DNA of 64,000 bases from UBA5078 sp051252515 (lineage in GTDB: Bacteria; Pseudomonadota; Gammaproteobacteria; Pseudomonadales; Pseudohongiellaceae), in assembly GCA_051252515.1 (NCBI GenBank), contig JBPOFS010000002.1:124001-188000 (forward strand), in the 5' to 3' direction. Position 1 is the stretch's first letter; each line of letters starts with the position of its first letter. Of the stretch, positions 45,129 to 54,482 are shown in pieces. The notes under the pieces were generated by a model. The model worked only from the letters and a program-made list of their open reading frames with translations. It ran no database searches and was not told where the DNA came from. The translations under genes and the position numbers were made by a program.

Positions 45129-45956
45129 GTGGATCAGTACGCCGTCTTCGGAAACCCGATCAAGCACAGTAAATCCCCGTGGATACACGGGCAATTTGCA
45201 CAGCAAACTCAGCAATCCCTTCAATACAATGCCCAGCTCGTAGAGCTCAATGGCTTTGAAGAGCAAGTGCAGCTCTTTTTTGCCAACGGCGGTTCTGGTC
45301 TTAATGTCACTGTGCCTTTTAAAGAGCGCGCGTGGGCGCTTGCAGATGTGCTCAGTGATACCGCCAAACATTCAGGCGCCGTGAATACACTCTACTTAGA
45401 TGAGCAGGGTCGTTTGTGTGGCGACAACACCGATGGCAGTGGTCTGTTGCGCGATCTCAAAAATAATCATGGCGCTAGCCTGGCAGGTAAGTCGGTATTG
45501 TTATTGGGTGCAGGGGGTGCCAGCAAAGGCGTGATGCCGGCCCTGTTAGCCGAAAACCCCGCGACGATGACGATTGCCAATAGGACTCTCGAGAAGGCGT
45601 TGGCGATCGCCGCGACCTACTCTGCCACTCATAAGATCACCGCCTGCCACTACCAAGATATAGCGATTCAGCCCTACGACTTTATCATTAATGGTACCTC
45701 CGCTGGATTGCAAGGTGACCTTCCACCGCTTCCCTCGGGATTAGTAAGTGCTAGCACACAGTGCTACGACATGGTGTATGGCCAAGGCGATACCGTGTTT
45801 CAACAATGGGCTAACGAGCAAGGGGCTGCACAGGCATTTGATGGCTTGGGCATGTTGGTAGAGCAAGCGGCACAGGCGTTTAAGATATGGCGCCAATGTG
45901 AGCCTGAAACGGGCGCCGTGATTAGTGAGCTGCGCCGGATGTTGGCGCAGGCTTAA
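45129..45956 (+). CDS. aroE: Shikimate dehydrogenase (NADP+)
   Basis: Reduces 3-dehydroshikimate in aromatic amino acid synthesis. It is 275 aa from a GTG start preceded by AGGGGTC. Substrate motif FGNPIKHSKSPWIH, catalytic Lys in NVTVPFKE, and NADP loop GAGGASKGVMPAL are present. It follows hemF by 23 bp in a conserved pair. Confidence 0.96.
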   Translation: MDQYAVFGNPIKHSKSPWIHGQFAQQTQQSLQYNAQLVELNGFEEQVQLFFANGGSGLNVTVPFKERAWALADVLSDTAKHSGAVNTLYLDEQGRLCGDNTDGSGLLRDLKNNHGASLAGKSVLLLGAGGASKGVMPALLAENPATMTIANRTLEKALAIAATYSATHKITACHYQDIAIQPYDFIINGTSAGLQGDLPPLPSGLVSASTQCYDMVYGQGDTVFQQWANEQGAAQAFDGLGMLVEQAAQAFKIWRQCEPETGAVISELRRMLAQA

Positions 45957-45968
45957 TAATCCAGTGGT

Positions 45969-46514
45969 TTAGAGGCTGCTCTCTAAAGAGCGCTTGTGTT
46001 CGTCTTTTAAGTCTACGTACTTCCCTGATGTGTATTGAAAAAAGGCTAGCTCCTCCGCACTTAGTTTGCGGATCTTTTTCACAGGAGAGCCCACATAGAG
46101 ATGCCCTTGTTCGAGGGTTTTTCCTGGCGGGACAAGGCTTCCACCGCCTACGACCACATCTGATTCAATTGTCACTCCATCCATCACGATCGCTCCCATG
46201 CCCACAAGCACTCGGTTATGAATGGTGCAGCCGTGCAGCATTACCTTATGACCAATGGTGACTTCGTTGCCTATGCGGGTAGGAAAACCACCGGGATTCA
46301 TTGGGCCATCGTGTGTCACATGGATGACGGTCCCGTCTTGCACGCTGCAGCGCTCGCCAATTGAAATAGTATTCACATCTCCTCTAATGAGGACGAATGG
46401 CCATACCGAAGAATCTTGCCCTATCGTCACTTTGCCAATCACCAGAGCCATGGGATCAACAAACACAGTGTCGTGAATTTCTGGTGTATGCCCTGAAAAA
46501 GTGCGTATTGTCAT
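45969..46514 (-). CDS. Gamma-carbonic anhydrase family protein (YrdA-like)
   Basis: 181-aa left-handed beta-helix hexapeptide protein. Motifs IRGDVNTISIGERCSVQDGTVIHVTHDGP and IGHKVMLHGCTIHNRVLVGMGAIV carry the three His expected for the metal site. Members are often carbonic anhydrase-like but many have no measured activity. It is convergent with aroE, 12 bp apart. Confidence 0.9.
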   Translation of the reverse strand: MTIRTFSGHTPEIHDTVFVDPMALVIGKVTIGQDSSVWPFVLIRGDVNTISIGERCSVQDGTVIHVTHDGPMNPGGFPTRIGNEVTIGHKVMLHGCTIHNRVLVGMGAIVMDGVTIESDVVVGGGSLVPPGKTLEQGHLYVGSPVKKIRKLSAEELAFFQYTSGKYVDLKDEHKRSLESSL

Positions 46515-46646
46515 AGTGAGTCTTCTCGCTTGTTGCGCTAGTTTGGTAATTTGGTCTCGCGTTGGCGTAGTATACAGACAGCAAAGATGCCAAGAACACT
46601 TAGGTGTTTGTGTGGCGACCCCTTTTTTGAATCTTAAGAGGCAAGA

Positions 46647-48698
46647 ATGAGCAACAACCCCTTACTTCAGTTTGATGTTCTACCAGACTTTCCCGCAATC
46701 AAAGCAGAGCATATCGAGCCTGCCGTATCGAGTGTCCTTGCCCAGAACAAGCAAGTGCTGGCGGGATTAATCGCAGATGAGACGATAAAGCAAAACCCCC
46801 AATGGCAAACGTTGATGGGCCCTCTCGATGATATGGAAGATCGTTTGAGCAAGGTGTGGTCAACCGTCAGCCATTTGAACTCGGTCAACAATACCGCGCA
46901 AATCCGTGAGGCCTACAATAAGTGCCAACCGTTGATTACCGCGTACTACACAGAGCTGGGTCAGAACCGGGCCCTATTTGATTGTATTGAGAAGCTAGAG
47001 TCGCTTGCAGAGACTCTTAACTTGAGCAGTGCAAAACGCAAAGTGCTGAAAGATTATCTCTTAGAATTTCGTCTTGCCGGTGTCGATCTAGAAGACGACA
47101 AAAAGAAGCAGTTCGCCACATTAGAAGCCCAATTGAGTGATTTAACGACAAAGTTTAGCAATAACGTCCTCGACTCCACCATGGCTTGGTCTAAGCATGT
47201 GGAAGACGTAGAGACCTTGGCTGGCCTTCCGGAAGCGACGCTCAATACAGCGGCCGAACTTGCACAGAGCAAAGGCCTCACAGGTTATTGGCTAACACTC
47301 GATGCGCCCTGCTATATCGCGGTATCCACTAATGCGGATAATCGAATGCTGCGCCAAGAGATGTATACGGGCTATCAAACGCGAGCGTCGGACCAAGGCG
47401 GTCATGACTCAAAGTTCGATAATACCCAAATCATCGTAGAGATCCTGAACTGCCGAGCGCAGTTAGCGCAATTGCTGGGCTATAACAGCTACGCCGAAAT
47501 CTCCGTGGCTCGAAAAATGGCCAAATCCGTACAGCGCGTGAATGCGTTCTTGGAAGATCTCATCGTATTGGCTGTCCCCGCGGCGAAGCGAGAATACGAA
47601 GAACTAAGCCAGTTTGCCCTTAAAGATCATGGTGTGGAGCATTTAGAGGCTTGGGATGTGGCCTATTACAGTGAGAAATTACGTAAAAGCAGCTTTGATA
47701 TCTCGCAAGAAGAGCTGCGGCCGTATTTCCCGCTGCCCAAGGTGCAGGATGGCCTGTTTGCGATCGCAAGCAAGATTTATGGCATCGAGATTCGTCCCAA
47801 TAGCGAGATGAGTCGATGGAATGAGCAGGTCCAGGCCTATGATGTGCTGCGAGAAGGGCAACTGCTCGCACGATTCTATTTTGATGTCTTCACCCGTGAG
47901 GGCAAGCGCTCTGGGGCATGGATGGCGGAGTGCCGATCACGGCGTTTATTGGCAAATGGGGAGATTCAAACCCCTGTCGCCTACTTAGTGTGTAATTTTT
48001 CTAAAGGCAGTAAAGACGCTCCGGCATTGCTATCGCATAACGAAGTGACCACCCTCTTCCATGAGTTTGGGCACGGTCTTCATCACATGCTGACCGAAGA
48101 GGTCGATCTGCGCTGCTCGGGGATTAATGGCGTCGCTTGGGATGCGGTTGAGCTTCCTAGTCAGCTGATGGAAAACTGGTGTTGGGACAAAGAAGCGATC
48201 GCATTGATCTCGGGTCATTATCAGACACAAGCCTCATTGCCAGAGGCGATGTTGAACAAGCTATTGCTTGCCAAGAACTTTCAATCAGGCATGAAAACAG
48301 TGCGTCAATTGGAGTTCTCTAGCTTCGATTTCAAGTTGCACCAACTTGAGGGGCCTTTCACTGAATCCGACGTTACCAATACGATGGCAGATGTGCGAGC
48401 ACTCACTTCAGTGTTCTTGGTGCCACCATTTAATCGTTTCCAAAATGGCTTCTCACATATCTTCGCTGGGGGCTATGCCGCGGGCTATTACAGCTACAAA
48501 TGGGCTGAGGTTTTATCGGCCGATGTGTTCTCTGTTTTTGCCAAAACGGGTGTCTTTAATCAAGAGACAGGACAGAAGTTCCTGCAGAGCGTATTGTCTA
48601 AAGGTGGAGCCGATGAGCCTTTGGAGTTATTCAAAAACTTCATGGGTCGCGAACCATCGCTCGATTCCCTATTAAGGCAGGATGGACTGTTGAGCTAG
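46647..48698 (+). CDS. prlC: Oligopeptidase A
   Basis: Cytosolic zinc metallopeptidase of the M3 family, 683 aa, that degrades signal-peptide fragments and other oligopeptides. The zinc motif HEFGHGLHH is near residue 471, and the C-terminal ligand Glu is in the following helix (SQLMENWCW). A good AAGAGG ribosome site precedes the ATG. No signal peptide. Confidence 0.95.
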   Translation: MSNNPLLQFDVLPDFPAIKAEHIEPAVSSVLAQNKQVLAGLIADETIKQNPQWQTLMGPLDDMEDRLSKVWSTVSHLNSVNNTAQIREAYNKCQPLITAYYTELGQNRALFDCIEKLESLAETLNLSSAKRKVLKDYLLEFRLAGVDLEDDKKKQFATLEAQLSDLTTKFSNNVLDSTMAWSKHVEDVETLAGLPEATLNTAAELAQSKGLTGYWLTLDAPCYIAVSTNADNRMLRQEMYTGYQTRASDQGGHDSKFDNTQIIVEILNCRAQLAQLLGYNSYAEISVARKMAKSVQRVNAFLEDLIVLAVPAAKREYEELSQFALKDHGVEHLEAWDVAYYSEKLRKSSFDISQEELRPYFPLPKVQDGLFAIASKIYGIEIRPNSEMSRWNEQVQAYDVLREGQLLARFYFDVFTREGKRSGAWMAECRSRRLLANGEIQTPVAYLVCNFSKGSKDAPALLSHNEVTTLFHEFGHGLHHMLTEEVDLRCSGINGVAWDAVELPSQLMENWCWDKEAIALISGHYQTQASLPEAMLNKLLLAKNFQSGMKTVRQLEFSSFDFKLHQLEGPFTESDVTNTMADVRALTSVFLVPPFNRFQNGFSHIFAGGYAAGYYSYKWAEVLSADVFSVFAKTGVFNQETGQKFLQSVLSKGGADEPLELFKNFMGREPSLDSLLRQDGLLS

Positions 48699-48704
48699 GT
48701 CATT

Positions 48705-48749
48705 AAAAGTGCCGATGATGACAACTTGTTGGCATTACCGGCGCTTTTT
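48705..48749 (+). terminator. Terminator after prlC
   Basis: A stem of about nine pairs (AAAGTGCCG at 48706-48714, CGGCGCTTT at 48739-48747, one G-U pair) is followed by a T run. It lies just after the prlC stop. Confidence 0.7.
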
Positions 48750-48774
48750 GGTGATAAATCGACCATTGTAGGAT

Positions 48775-48803
48775 GGTATTTTTAAAAGAGATTTTGCTAT
48801 AAT
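48775..48803 (+). promoter_or_regulatory. Probable promoter of the first cox operon
   Basis: A perfect TATAAT (48798-48803) stands in the gap ahead of coxB. The -35 position 17 bases upstream (48775-48780, GGTATT) is poor, so an activator may be needed. Transcription from here would give a leader of about 270 bases. Confidence 0.5.
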
Positions 48804-49080
48804 CCCCGCGCTTTTATTGCGCCCGCGTGATTTTGAGAAGATTTTGATTCTCCCTAATTATTTTATAGGGAAACGATCTTTTTGCAGTATGCGGTTTCGG
48901 TTGGGGTTCCTGTCACACAAATCCACATAGATGGACGCAGGGTCTTTTTGGTTTAAAGACCTTCAGGGTTCAATCAGATCGTAGTTGTGATCTAAGCCAA
49001 CGGCCTCGGTACATAGAAGCCGTAACAATAAAGACTTAATATTAACTCAGCCTTTTTCTAATCTTATGGAGACACGGCGA
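48804..49080 (+). promoter_or_regulatory. Structured 5' leader of the coxB-ctaD-ctaG-ctaE operon
   Basis: A gene-free leader with four successive inverted repeats. They are TCCCTA/TAGGGA with outer AAGAT/ATCTT (48838-48880); GGTCTTT/AAAGACC (48941-48961); AGATC/GATCT (48976-48993); and ACGGC/GCCGT (49000-49023). The first is followed by a T run (48879-48883) and looks like an attenuator. I see no known riboswitch class and no leader ORF with a convincing ribosome site. Confidence 0.5.
48838..48883 (+). terminator. Attenuator-like hairpin in the cox leader
   Basis: AAGAT pairs with ATCTT and, inside, TCCCTA (48851-48856) with TAGGGA (48866-48871). The sequence then runs into TTTTT. It lies about 35 bases after the promoter and 200 bases before coxB, so it could terminate transcription early. 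Confidence 0.45.
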
Positions 49081-50232
49081 ATGTTGCCTAAAGCAAAGCT
49101 GTGGTTAGCACTGACAATTGCTGCATTGACTTCAATGCTCAGTACTAGCCTCCAGGCCGCCTGGGACTTAAATATGCCCCAAGGTGTAACCCAAATCAGT
49201 CGCGATACATATGACCTGCATATGCAGATCCTTTGGTGGTGTGTAGCCATCGGGGTAGTCGTATTCGGTGTCATGCTCTGGTCGATCATCAATCACCGCA
49301 AGTCAAAAGGTGCGGTCTCTGATACTTTCCACGAAAGTACCAAAGTCGAGATCATCTGGACGATCATTCCTTTCGTCATTTTGATCTTTATGGCGATTCC
49401 AGCAACCCGTGTTTTGACACAAGCGTATGATGCGTCTGAGTCTGAACTCGATATTCAGATCACTGGGTATCAGTGGCGCTGGGAATATCGTTATCTGCGT
49501 GACGATGCGAACGAAGAAGAAGTTAGCTTCTTTAGTAATCTTTCGACATCGCGTGAAGAGATCAACAACCTAATCCCTAAGAAAGATACGTATTTGCTTG
49601 AGGTTGATAACCCACTCGTTATTCCAATCAATAAGAAAGTGCGTTTCCTCCTCACTTCTAATGATGTGATTCACGCTTGGTGGATACCTGATTTCGCAAT
49701 CAAGAAAGATGCGATCCCAGGCTTCATCAATGAGATGTGGACGATTGTGGAAGAGCCAGGTGTATACCGCGGCCAATGTGCAGAGCTTTGTGGTATCGAC
49801 CACGGGTTCATGCCGATCGTAGTGCACGCCCTGCCACAAGACGAATATGACGCTTGGTATGCAGGCCGACAAGAGCAAGCAATTGCGACTCGTGCGGCGG
49901 CAAACAACACCATTACTATGGACGCTGCAATGGCCGATGGCGAAGCGATCTATAACCGTACTTGTGCATCTTGTCACCAAGCCGGCGGCACTGGATTACC
50001 TCCAGCGTTCCCAGCATTGGCAGGTAGTAGTGTCGTGAATGGCGACCTTACAGACAATCTGCACCTAGTTCTAAATGGTGTCCCTGGTACAGCGATGGCG
50101 TCTTATAGCCGTATGCTTAACCCTGTGGAGTTGGCATCAATCGTTACCTATATCAGAAACTCTTTCGGCAACAGCACGGGTGATCTCGTTCAACCTGCCG
50201 ACGTTAACGCACTTTTACAAGAAGCACAGTAG
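49081..50232 (+). CDS. coxB: Cytochrome c oxidase subunit II with fused cytochrome c domain (caa3 type)
   Basis: 383 aa from the ATG at 49081 (GGAGA nine bases upstream). A signal or anchor segment (about 1-27) and two membrane helices precede the CuA domain. CuA ligands are in CAELCGIDHGFM near residue 234. A cytochrome c domain follows, with heme motif CASCH near residue 295 and a Met ligand expected in the following GTAMASY stretch. It receives electrons from cytochrome c at the periplasmic face. First gene of the operon. Confidence 0.95.
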   Translation: MLPKAKLWLALTIAALTSMLSTSLQAAWDLNMPQGVTQISRDTYDLHMQILWWCVAIGVVVFGVMLWSIINHRKSKGAVSDTFHESTKVEIIWTIIPFVILIFMAIPATRVLTQAYDASESELDIQITGYQWRWEYRYLRDDANEEEVSFFSNLSTSREEINNLIPKKDTYLLEVDNPLVIPINKKVRFLLTSNDVIHAWWIPDFAIKKDAIPGFINEMWTIVEEPGVYRGQCAELCGIDHGFMPIVVHALPQDEYDAWYAGRQEQAIATRAAANNTITMDAAMADGEAIYNRTCASCHQAGGTGLPPAFPALAGSSVVNGDLTDNLHLVLNGVPGTAMASYSRMLNPVELASIVTYIRNSFGNSTGDLVQPADVNALLQEAQ

Positions 50233-50247
50233 AGGACAGTAGACACA

Positions 50248-51834
50248 ATGAGCGCAGCACACGACGATCATCATCACGGTCCAGCGAAGGGAATATCGCG
50301 ATGGTTGTTTACTACCAACCATAAAGATATTGGCACCTTATACCTGTGGTTCAGTTTTGCCATGTTCCTCCTTGGCGGTACTTTCGCCATGGTTATCCGC
50401 GCTGAGCTATTTCAGCCTGGATTACAGTTAGTTGATCCTAACTTTTTCAATCAGATGACCACCATGCACGGTTTGATCATGGTGTTCGGGGCAGTAATGC
50501 CTGCATTCGTTGGTTTGGCCAACTGGATGATTCCGTTGATGATCGGGGCGCCAGATATGGCATTGCCACGTATGAACAACTGGAGCTTCTGGATTCTTCC
50601 TTTCGCATTCGCAATGTTGTCTTCAACATTGTTTATGGAGTCAGGAGCACCAAACTTCGGCTGGACATTCTATGCCCCGCTATCGACGACCTATGCGCCG
50701 AGCTCGGTGACATTCTTCATATTCGCGGTGCACATAATGGGGGCCTCCTCCATCATGGGCTCGATTAACATTATCGCGACCGTGTTGAATATGCGTGCCC
50801 CTGGCATGACGCTTATGAAGATGCCTCTGTTCGTATGGACTTGGTTGATCACAGCGTACCTATTGATCGCCGTAATGCCGGTACTTGCTGGCGCCGTTAC
50901 GATGATGCTATTTGATATCCACTTCGGTACTAGCTTCTTTAACGCGGCTGGTGGTGGTGACCCCGTATTGTTCCAGCACGTATTCTGGTTCTTCGGTCAC
51001 CCAGAAGTGTACATTATGATTCTGCCAGCGTTTGGTATCGTGTCTGCGATTATCCCAACGTTCGCAAGAAAGCGTCTGTTCGGTTACGACTCAATGGTTT
51101 ACGCCACAGCGTCAATCGCTTTCCTATCGTTCATCGTATGGGCTCACCATATGTTTACAGTAGGTATGCCGATCGCTGGTGAGTTGTTCTTCATGTACGC
51201 CACAATGCTTATCGCCGTACCAACAGGTGTGAAAGTCTTTAACTGGGTCGCAACGATGTTCCGCGGTTCAATGACTTTCGAAACGCCAATGTTGTTCGCA
51301 ATTGCATTCGTAGTGTTGTTCACGATGGGTGGTTTCACTGGTTTGATGTTGGCGATTACGCCGGCTGACTTCCAGTATCACGACACCTACTTCGTGGTCG
51401 CGCATTTCCATTACGTGTTAGTACCTGGAGCAGTGTTCTCCATCATGGCTGCCGCTTATTACTGGCTGCCAAAATGGACTGGTTACATGTACGACGAGCG
51501 TTTGGGCAAGCTGCATTTCTGGTTGTCGTTTATTGGCGTGAACATTTTGTTCTTCCCACAACACTTCCTAGGACTTGCGGGTATGCCACGTCGTGTTCCT
51601 GACTACGCATTGCAGTTCGCTGACTTTAACTGGATCTCTAGTATCGGTGGTTTCCTATTCGGTGCTTCACAGTTGATCTTGTTGTTTGTTGTCATTAAGT
51701 GCATCAAAGGCGGCAAGAAAGCGACAGCTCAGGTTTGGGAAGGTGCGCAAGGTCTTGAATGGACTGTTGCGTCTCCTGCTCCATACCACACGTTTGCAAC
51801 ACCACCGGATCCTAAATTGATTCACGCTCAATAA
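50248..51834 (+). CDS. ctaD: Cytochrome c oxidase subunit I (aa3 type)
   Basis: 528 aa with twelve membrane helices. Heme a and heme a3-CuB ligands lie in TTMHGLIMVFG, FFGHPEVYIMILPAFG, WAHHMFTVGM and DTYFVVAHFHYVLVPGAVFS. The Glu after the CuB His (HPEVYI) marks an A-type oxidase with an intact D-channel end. It starts 15 bp after coxB. Confidence 0.97.
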   Translation: MSAAHDDHHHGPAKGISRWLFTTNHKDIGTLYLWFSFAMFLLGGTFAMVIRAELFQPGLQLVDPNFFNQMTTMHGLIMVFGAVMPAFVGLANWMIPLMIGAPDMALPRMNNWSFWILPFAFAMLSSTLFMESGAPNFGWTFYAPLSTTYAPSSVTFFIFAVHIMGASSIMGSINIIATVLNMRAPGMTLMKMPLFVWTWLITAYLLIAVMPVLAGAVTMMLFDIHFGTSFFNAAGGGDPVLFQHVFWFFGHPEVYIMILPAFGIVSAIIPTFARKRLFGYDSMVYATASIAFLSFIVWAHHMFTVGMPIAGELFFMYATMLIAVPTGVKVFNWVATMFRGSMTFETPMLFAIAFVVLFTMGGFTGLMLAITPADFQYHDTYFVVAHFHYVLVPGAVFSIMAAAYYWLPKWTGYMYDERLGKLHFWLSFIGVNILFFPQHFLGLAGMPRRVPDYALQFADFNWISSIGGFLFGASQLILLFVVIKCIKGGKKATAQVWEGAQGLEWTVASPAPYHTFATPPDPKLIHAQ

Positions 51835-51858
51835 TTTGAGTAATTGGAGGTAGGCATC

Positions 51859-52428
51859 ATGAGTCAGACTAATAAGAACAATACTAAGCGCTTAGTAAAA
51901 CGATTAGCGTTCGCTGTAGTGGGTATGTTTGGTTTTGGTTTTGCTTTGGTGCCCCTCTATGACGTGATCTGCGACATCACCGGTTTGAACGGTAAAACCG
52001 GTGATCAAGTCGTAGCAGTAGAACCGACTGGCAACAGTGAAGTTAGCGATCGTCTGATCACAGTGCAGTTCCTAGGGCAAAACGCCGCAGGGATGGACTG
52101 GATATTTGCAGCGAACGATACTCAGGTCAAAGTGCATCCAGGTGAGGTCAAAGTCGTAAGTTATCGCGCCGAGAACCCTCACAGCTATGCAATGGTAGGA
52201 CAAGCAATTCCAAGTGTTGCCCCAAACGAAGCAGCACAATATTTGAAAAAATTAGAATGCTTCTGCTTTCAAGAGCAGCCTCTTGAGGCTGGAGAGAAAG
52301 TCGACATGGGAATCAGATTTTTTATTGATGAATCGATCCCTGAGCATATTACTAAACTAACCCTATCTTACTCACTGTTTGATATTACAGAGAGTGCGTC
52401 ACCTGCTACTGCGGTGACTTCTAGATAG
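51859..52428 (+). CDS. ctaG: Cytochrome c oxidase assembly protein CtaG (Cox11)
   Basis: Inserts copper at CuB of subunit I. It is 189 aa from the ATG at 51859, which has GGAGG eight bases before it. One N-terminal membrane helix (LAFAVVGMFGFGFALVPLYDVICDITG) is followed by a periplasmic beta domain with the copper-binding CFCF motif. It lies between ctaD and ctaE as in other Proteobacteria. Confidence 0.95.
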   Translation: MSQTNKNNTKRLVKRLAFAVVGMFGFGFALVPLYDVICDITGLNGKTGDQVVAVEPTGNSEVSDRLITVQFLGQNAAGMDWIFAANDTQVKVHPGEVKVVSYRAENPHSYAMVGQAIPSVAPNEAAQYLKKLECFCFQEQPLEAGEKVDMGIRFFIDESIPEHITKLTLSYSLFDITESASPATAVTSR

Positions 52429-52463
52429 TAGTGACTGAATTGATCACCATTGGAGATTGAAAA

Positions 52464-53390
52464 ATGGCCAGCGTAGGCTCCCCTGAAAGTTATTACGTAC
52501 CCGAACAAACCAAATTACCGTTCTTCGCGTCAATTGGATTGGCACTTACGGTATATGGTCTAGGTGCTGCCCTAAATGATATGAAGGCCGTTGAAAGCGC
52601 GACTGTCTCTACTTGGATATCTTTGTTGGGCTTTACAATATTGTCATTTGTTCTTTTCCAATGGTTCAGCACTGTTATTCGCGAAAACCATGCTGGAATG
52701 AACAGCGACCAACTTAAGCGTTCTTATGTTTGGGGAATGGGTTGGTTCATTTTCTCTGAAGTCATGTTCTTCGCGGCTTTCTTTGGTGCCCTCTTCTACG
52801 TAAGGAACTTTGCAGTACCTTGGTTGGGCGGCGAAGGCGATAAAGGTCTTGCTGGTGAAATGCTATGGCCTGACTTCGTACCAACGTGGCCAGTGATTGT
52901 GAATCCAAACGATGCGTTGTTCACAAACCCGCATGAAGCGTTGAACGTTCATGAGTGGACTATCGCTTTCTTTGCCAAGTTCCTACCTTTCTGGAACACA
53001 TTGATTCTGATCACTTCGAGTGTGACTGTACACTTTGCCCACACTGCCCTTAAAGCTGAAAACCGTAAAGGTTTGATTCGCTGGTTGGCAGTTACTGTAG
53101 CGCTAGGTGTTATCTTCTTATTCCTACAAGCGTTCGAGTATGTTGAAGCTTACGGACACTACGGACTAACGCTAGATTCTGGTATCTACGGATCAACGTT
53201 CTTCTTGTTGACTGGATTCCACGGCTTCCACGTAACGCTTGGTACTTTCATCCTAGCGGTAATGTTGGCACGTGCGATCAAAGGCCACTTTAAGCCTGAC
53301 GATCACTTCGGCTTCGAAGCAGCCTCTTGGTACTGGCACTTTGTTGACGTCGTTTGGGTTGGTCTATTTATATTCGTATACCTAGTTTAA
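52464..53390 (+). CDS. ctaE: Cytochrome c oxidase subunit III
   Basis: 308-aa integral membrane subunit with seven helices. It contains the signature SEVMFFAAFFGALFY, a loop of about 45 residues between helices (GGEGDKGLAGEMLWPDFVPTW), and LTGFHGFHVTLGTFILAVM and WYWHFVDVVWVGLFIFVYLV. Last gene of the first oxidase operon. Confidence 0.96.
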   Translation: MASVGSPESYYVPEQTKLPFFASIGLALTVYGLGAALNDMKAVESATVSTWISLLGFTILSFVLFQWFSTVIRENHAGMNSDQLKRSYVWGMGWFIFSEVMFFAAFFGALFYVRNFAVPWLGGEGDKGLAGEMLWPDFVPTWPVIVNPNDALFTNPHEALNVHEWTIAFFAKFLPFWNTLILITSSVTVHFAHTALKAENRKGLIRWLAVTVALGVIFLFLQAFEYVEAYGHYGLTLDSGIYGSTFFLLTGFHGFHVTLGTFILAVMLARAIKGHFKPDDHFGFEAASWYWHFVDVVWVGLFIFVYLV

Positions 53391-53409
53391 GGAATACGCG
53401 GCAGCTAGA

Positions 53410-53442
53410 CTGCATGAGTAAGCGTGGTGCTTACTCATGCAG
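53410..53442. terminator. Bidirectional hairpin between ctaE and the DUF2909 gene
   Basis: A perfect 14-bp inverted repeat (CTGCATGAGTAAGC, loop GTGGT, GCTTACTCATGCAG) lies between the convergent ctaE and DUF2909 genes. It has no T tract, so it may stop transcription weakly or protect mRNA 3' ends. Confidence 0.6.
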
Positions 53443-53460
53443 AGGCCACAATCTGCACTC

Positions 53461-53667
53461 TTATAGCCACGGCGCATTGATCGCCAACTCGCCAGTAGTC
53501 AGACCATAGAATACGCAAGAGATTAGAATCACTGCTAGCGTCACACGAACACCCAGCGCGTAAAGCACGCGTTTCGACCTGCCTTTGTCTTTATAAAAAA
53601 ATACAAAACCAAATACGAGACTAATTAGGATTCCTATAAGTAATAGGACAATGATGGTCTTAAGCAT
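53461..53667 (-). CDS. DUF2909 twin-transmembrane protein
   Basis: 68 aa with two membrane helices (about 5-25 and 40-58) joined by the basic loop KDKGRSKRV. Members of this family sit beside SURF1 in the cox clusters of Pseudomonas, but no function is known. It is divergent from surf1, sharing a gap of about 90 bp. Confidence 0.85.
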   Translation of the reverse strand: MLKTIIVLLLIGILISLVFGFVFFYKDKGRSKRVLYALGVRVTLAVILISCVFYGLTTGELAINAPWL

Positions 53668-53757
53668 GGTAATTCCTAGTATTGAAAAGACGCTCTATGA
53701 TAGCAAACGCACAAACTAACAGCACAAAATTGTCCCCAACATAAAAATGTGAGAGCG

Positions 53758-54480
53758 ATGTTTAAACCCGGTTGGAAAATGACATTGTTTGCCTTAGTGC
53801 TAAGCCCTTTCCTCTTTATGCTTGGGCAGTGGCAGCTGGATCGTGAGCAGGAAAAAATACAGCTTCAAGCCGAATACGATCTAAGAACTCGCGCCAATGA
53901 AGTGGATATCGCGAGTGTAGATTGGAGCCGCGATGACTTGGCTTTTTTGAAGGTTAAAGCCAGTGGCCGCTTTCTCAACGAGAAAGTATTCTTGCTGGAC
54001 AATAAAATACATGAAGGGCAAGTGGGCTATGAGTTATTAAACCCATTCGCTTTAAGTGATGGTTCGACATTGCTAGTCAATCGAGGATGGATTGCGCAAG
54101 GGCCGAGCCGAGAACAATTGCCAGAGTTAGACTTAATCGATACAGAGTTAGAAATCACGGGCTCTATTTATGTGCCTCTGGAAAAAGCTTTTCTTTTAAG
54201 TGGCGTACAAGAGGCCGAAAATGCGACTGGCCCAACCGTCGTACAGAGTATCGAGATTGAGCATTTAAGCGATGTGGTAGCGAAGAAACTTTTGCCTTAC
54301 ACGGTCCGCTTATCTGCAAGAAGTCCTGGTTTGGAACAAGCCAATTGGCAGGCCATCAATATGGCGCCAGAGAAACACCGTGGTTACGCAGTGCAATGGT
54401 TCGCAATGCTGTTTGCACTATTAGTGATGTATATTTACTTCGGGTTTAAGAACCCTCGATTACAGCGAGACAGAGAATAG
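53758..54480 (+). CDS. SURF1 family cytochrome oxidase assembly protein
   Basis: Assists heme A delivery to subunit I. It is 240 aa from the ATG at 53758; a GTG three codons earlier is possible. An N-terminal membrane helix (MTLFALVLSPFLFMLGQWQL, followed by DREQEK) and a C-terminal one (GYAVQWFAMLFALLVMYIYFGF) flank a periplasmic domain with LLVNRGWI. Two bases separate it from the next gene. Confidence 0.92.
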   Translation: MFKPGWKMTLFALVLSPFLFMLGQWQLDREQEKIQLQAEYDLRTRANEVDIASVDWSRDDLAFLKVKASGRFLNEKVFLLDNKIHEGQVGYELLNPFALSDGSTLLVNRGWIAQGPSREQLPELDLIDTELEITGSIYVPLEKAFLLSGVQEAENATGPTVVQSIEIEHLSDVVAKKLLPYTVRLSARSPGLEQANWQAINMAPEKHRGYAVQWFAMLFALLVMYIYFGFKNPRLQRDRE

Positions 54481-54482
54481 CA

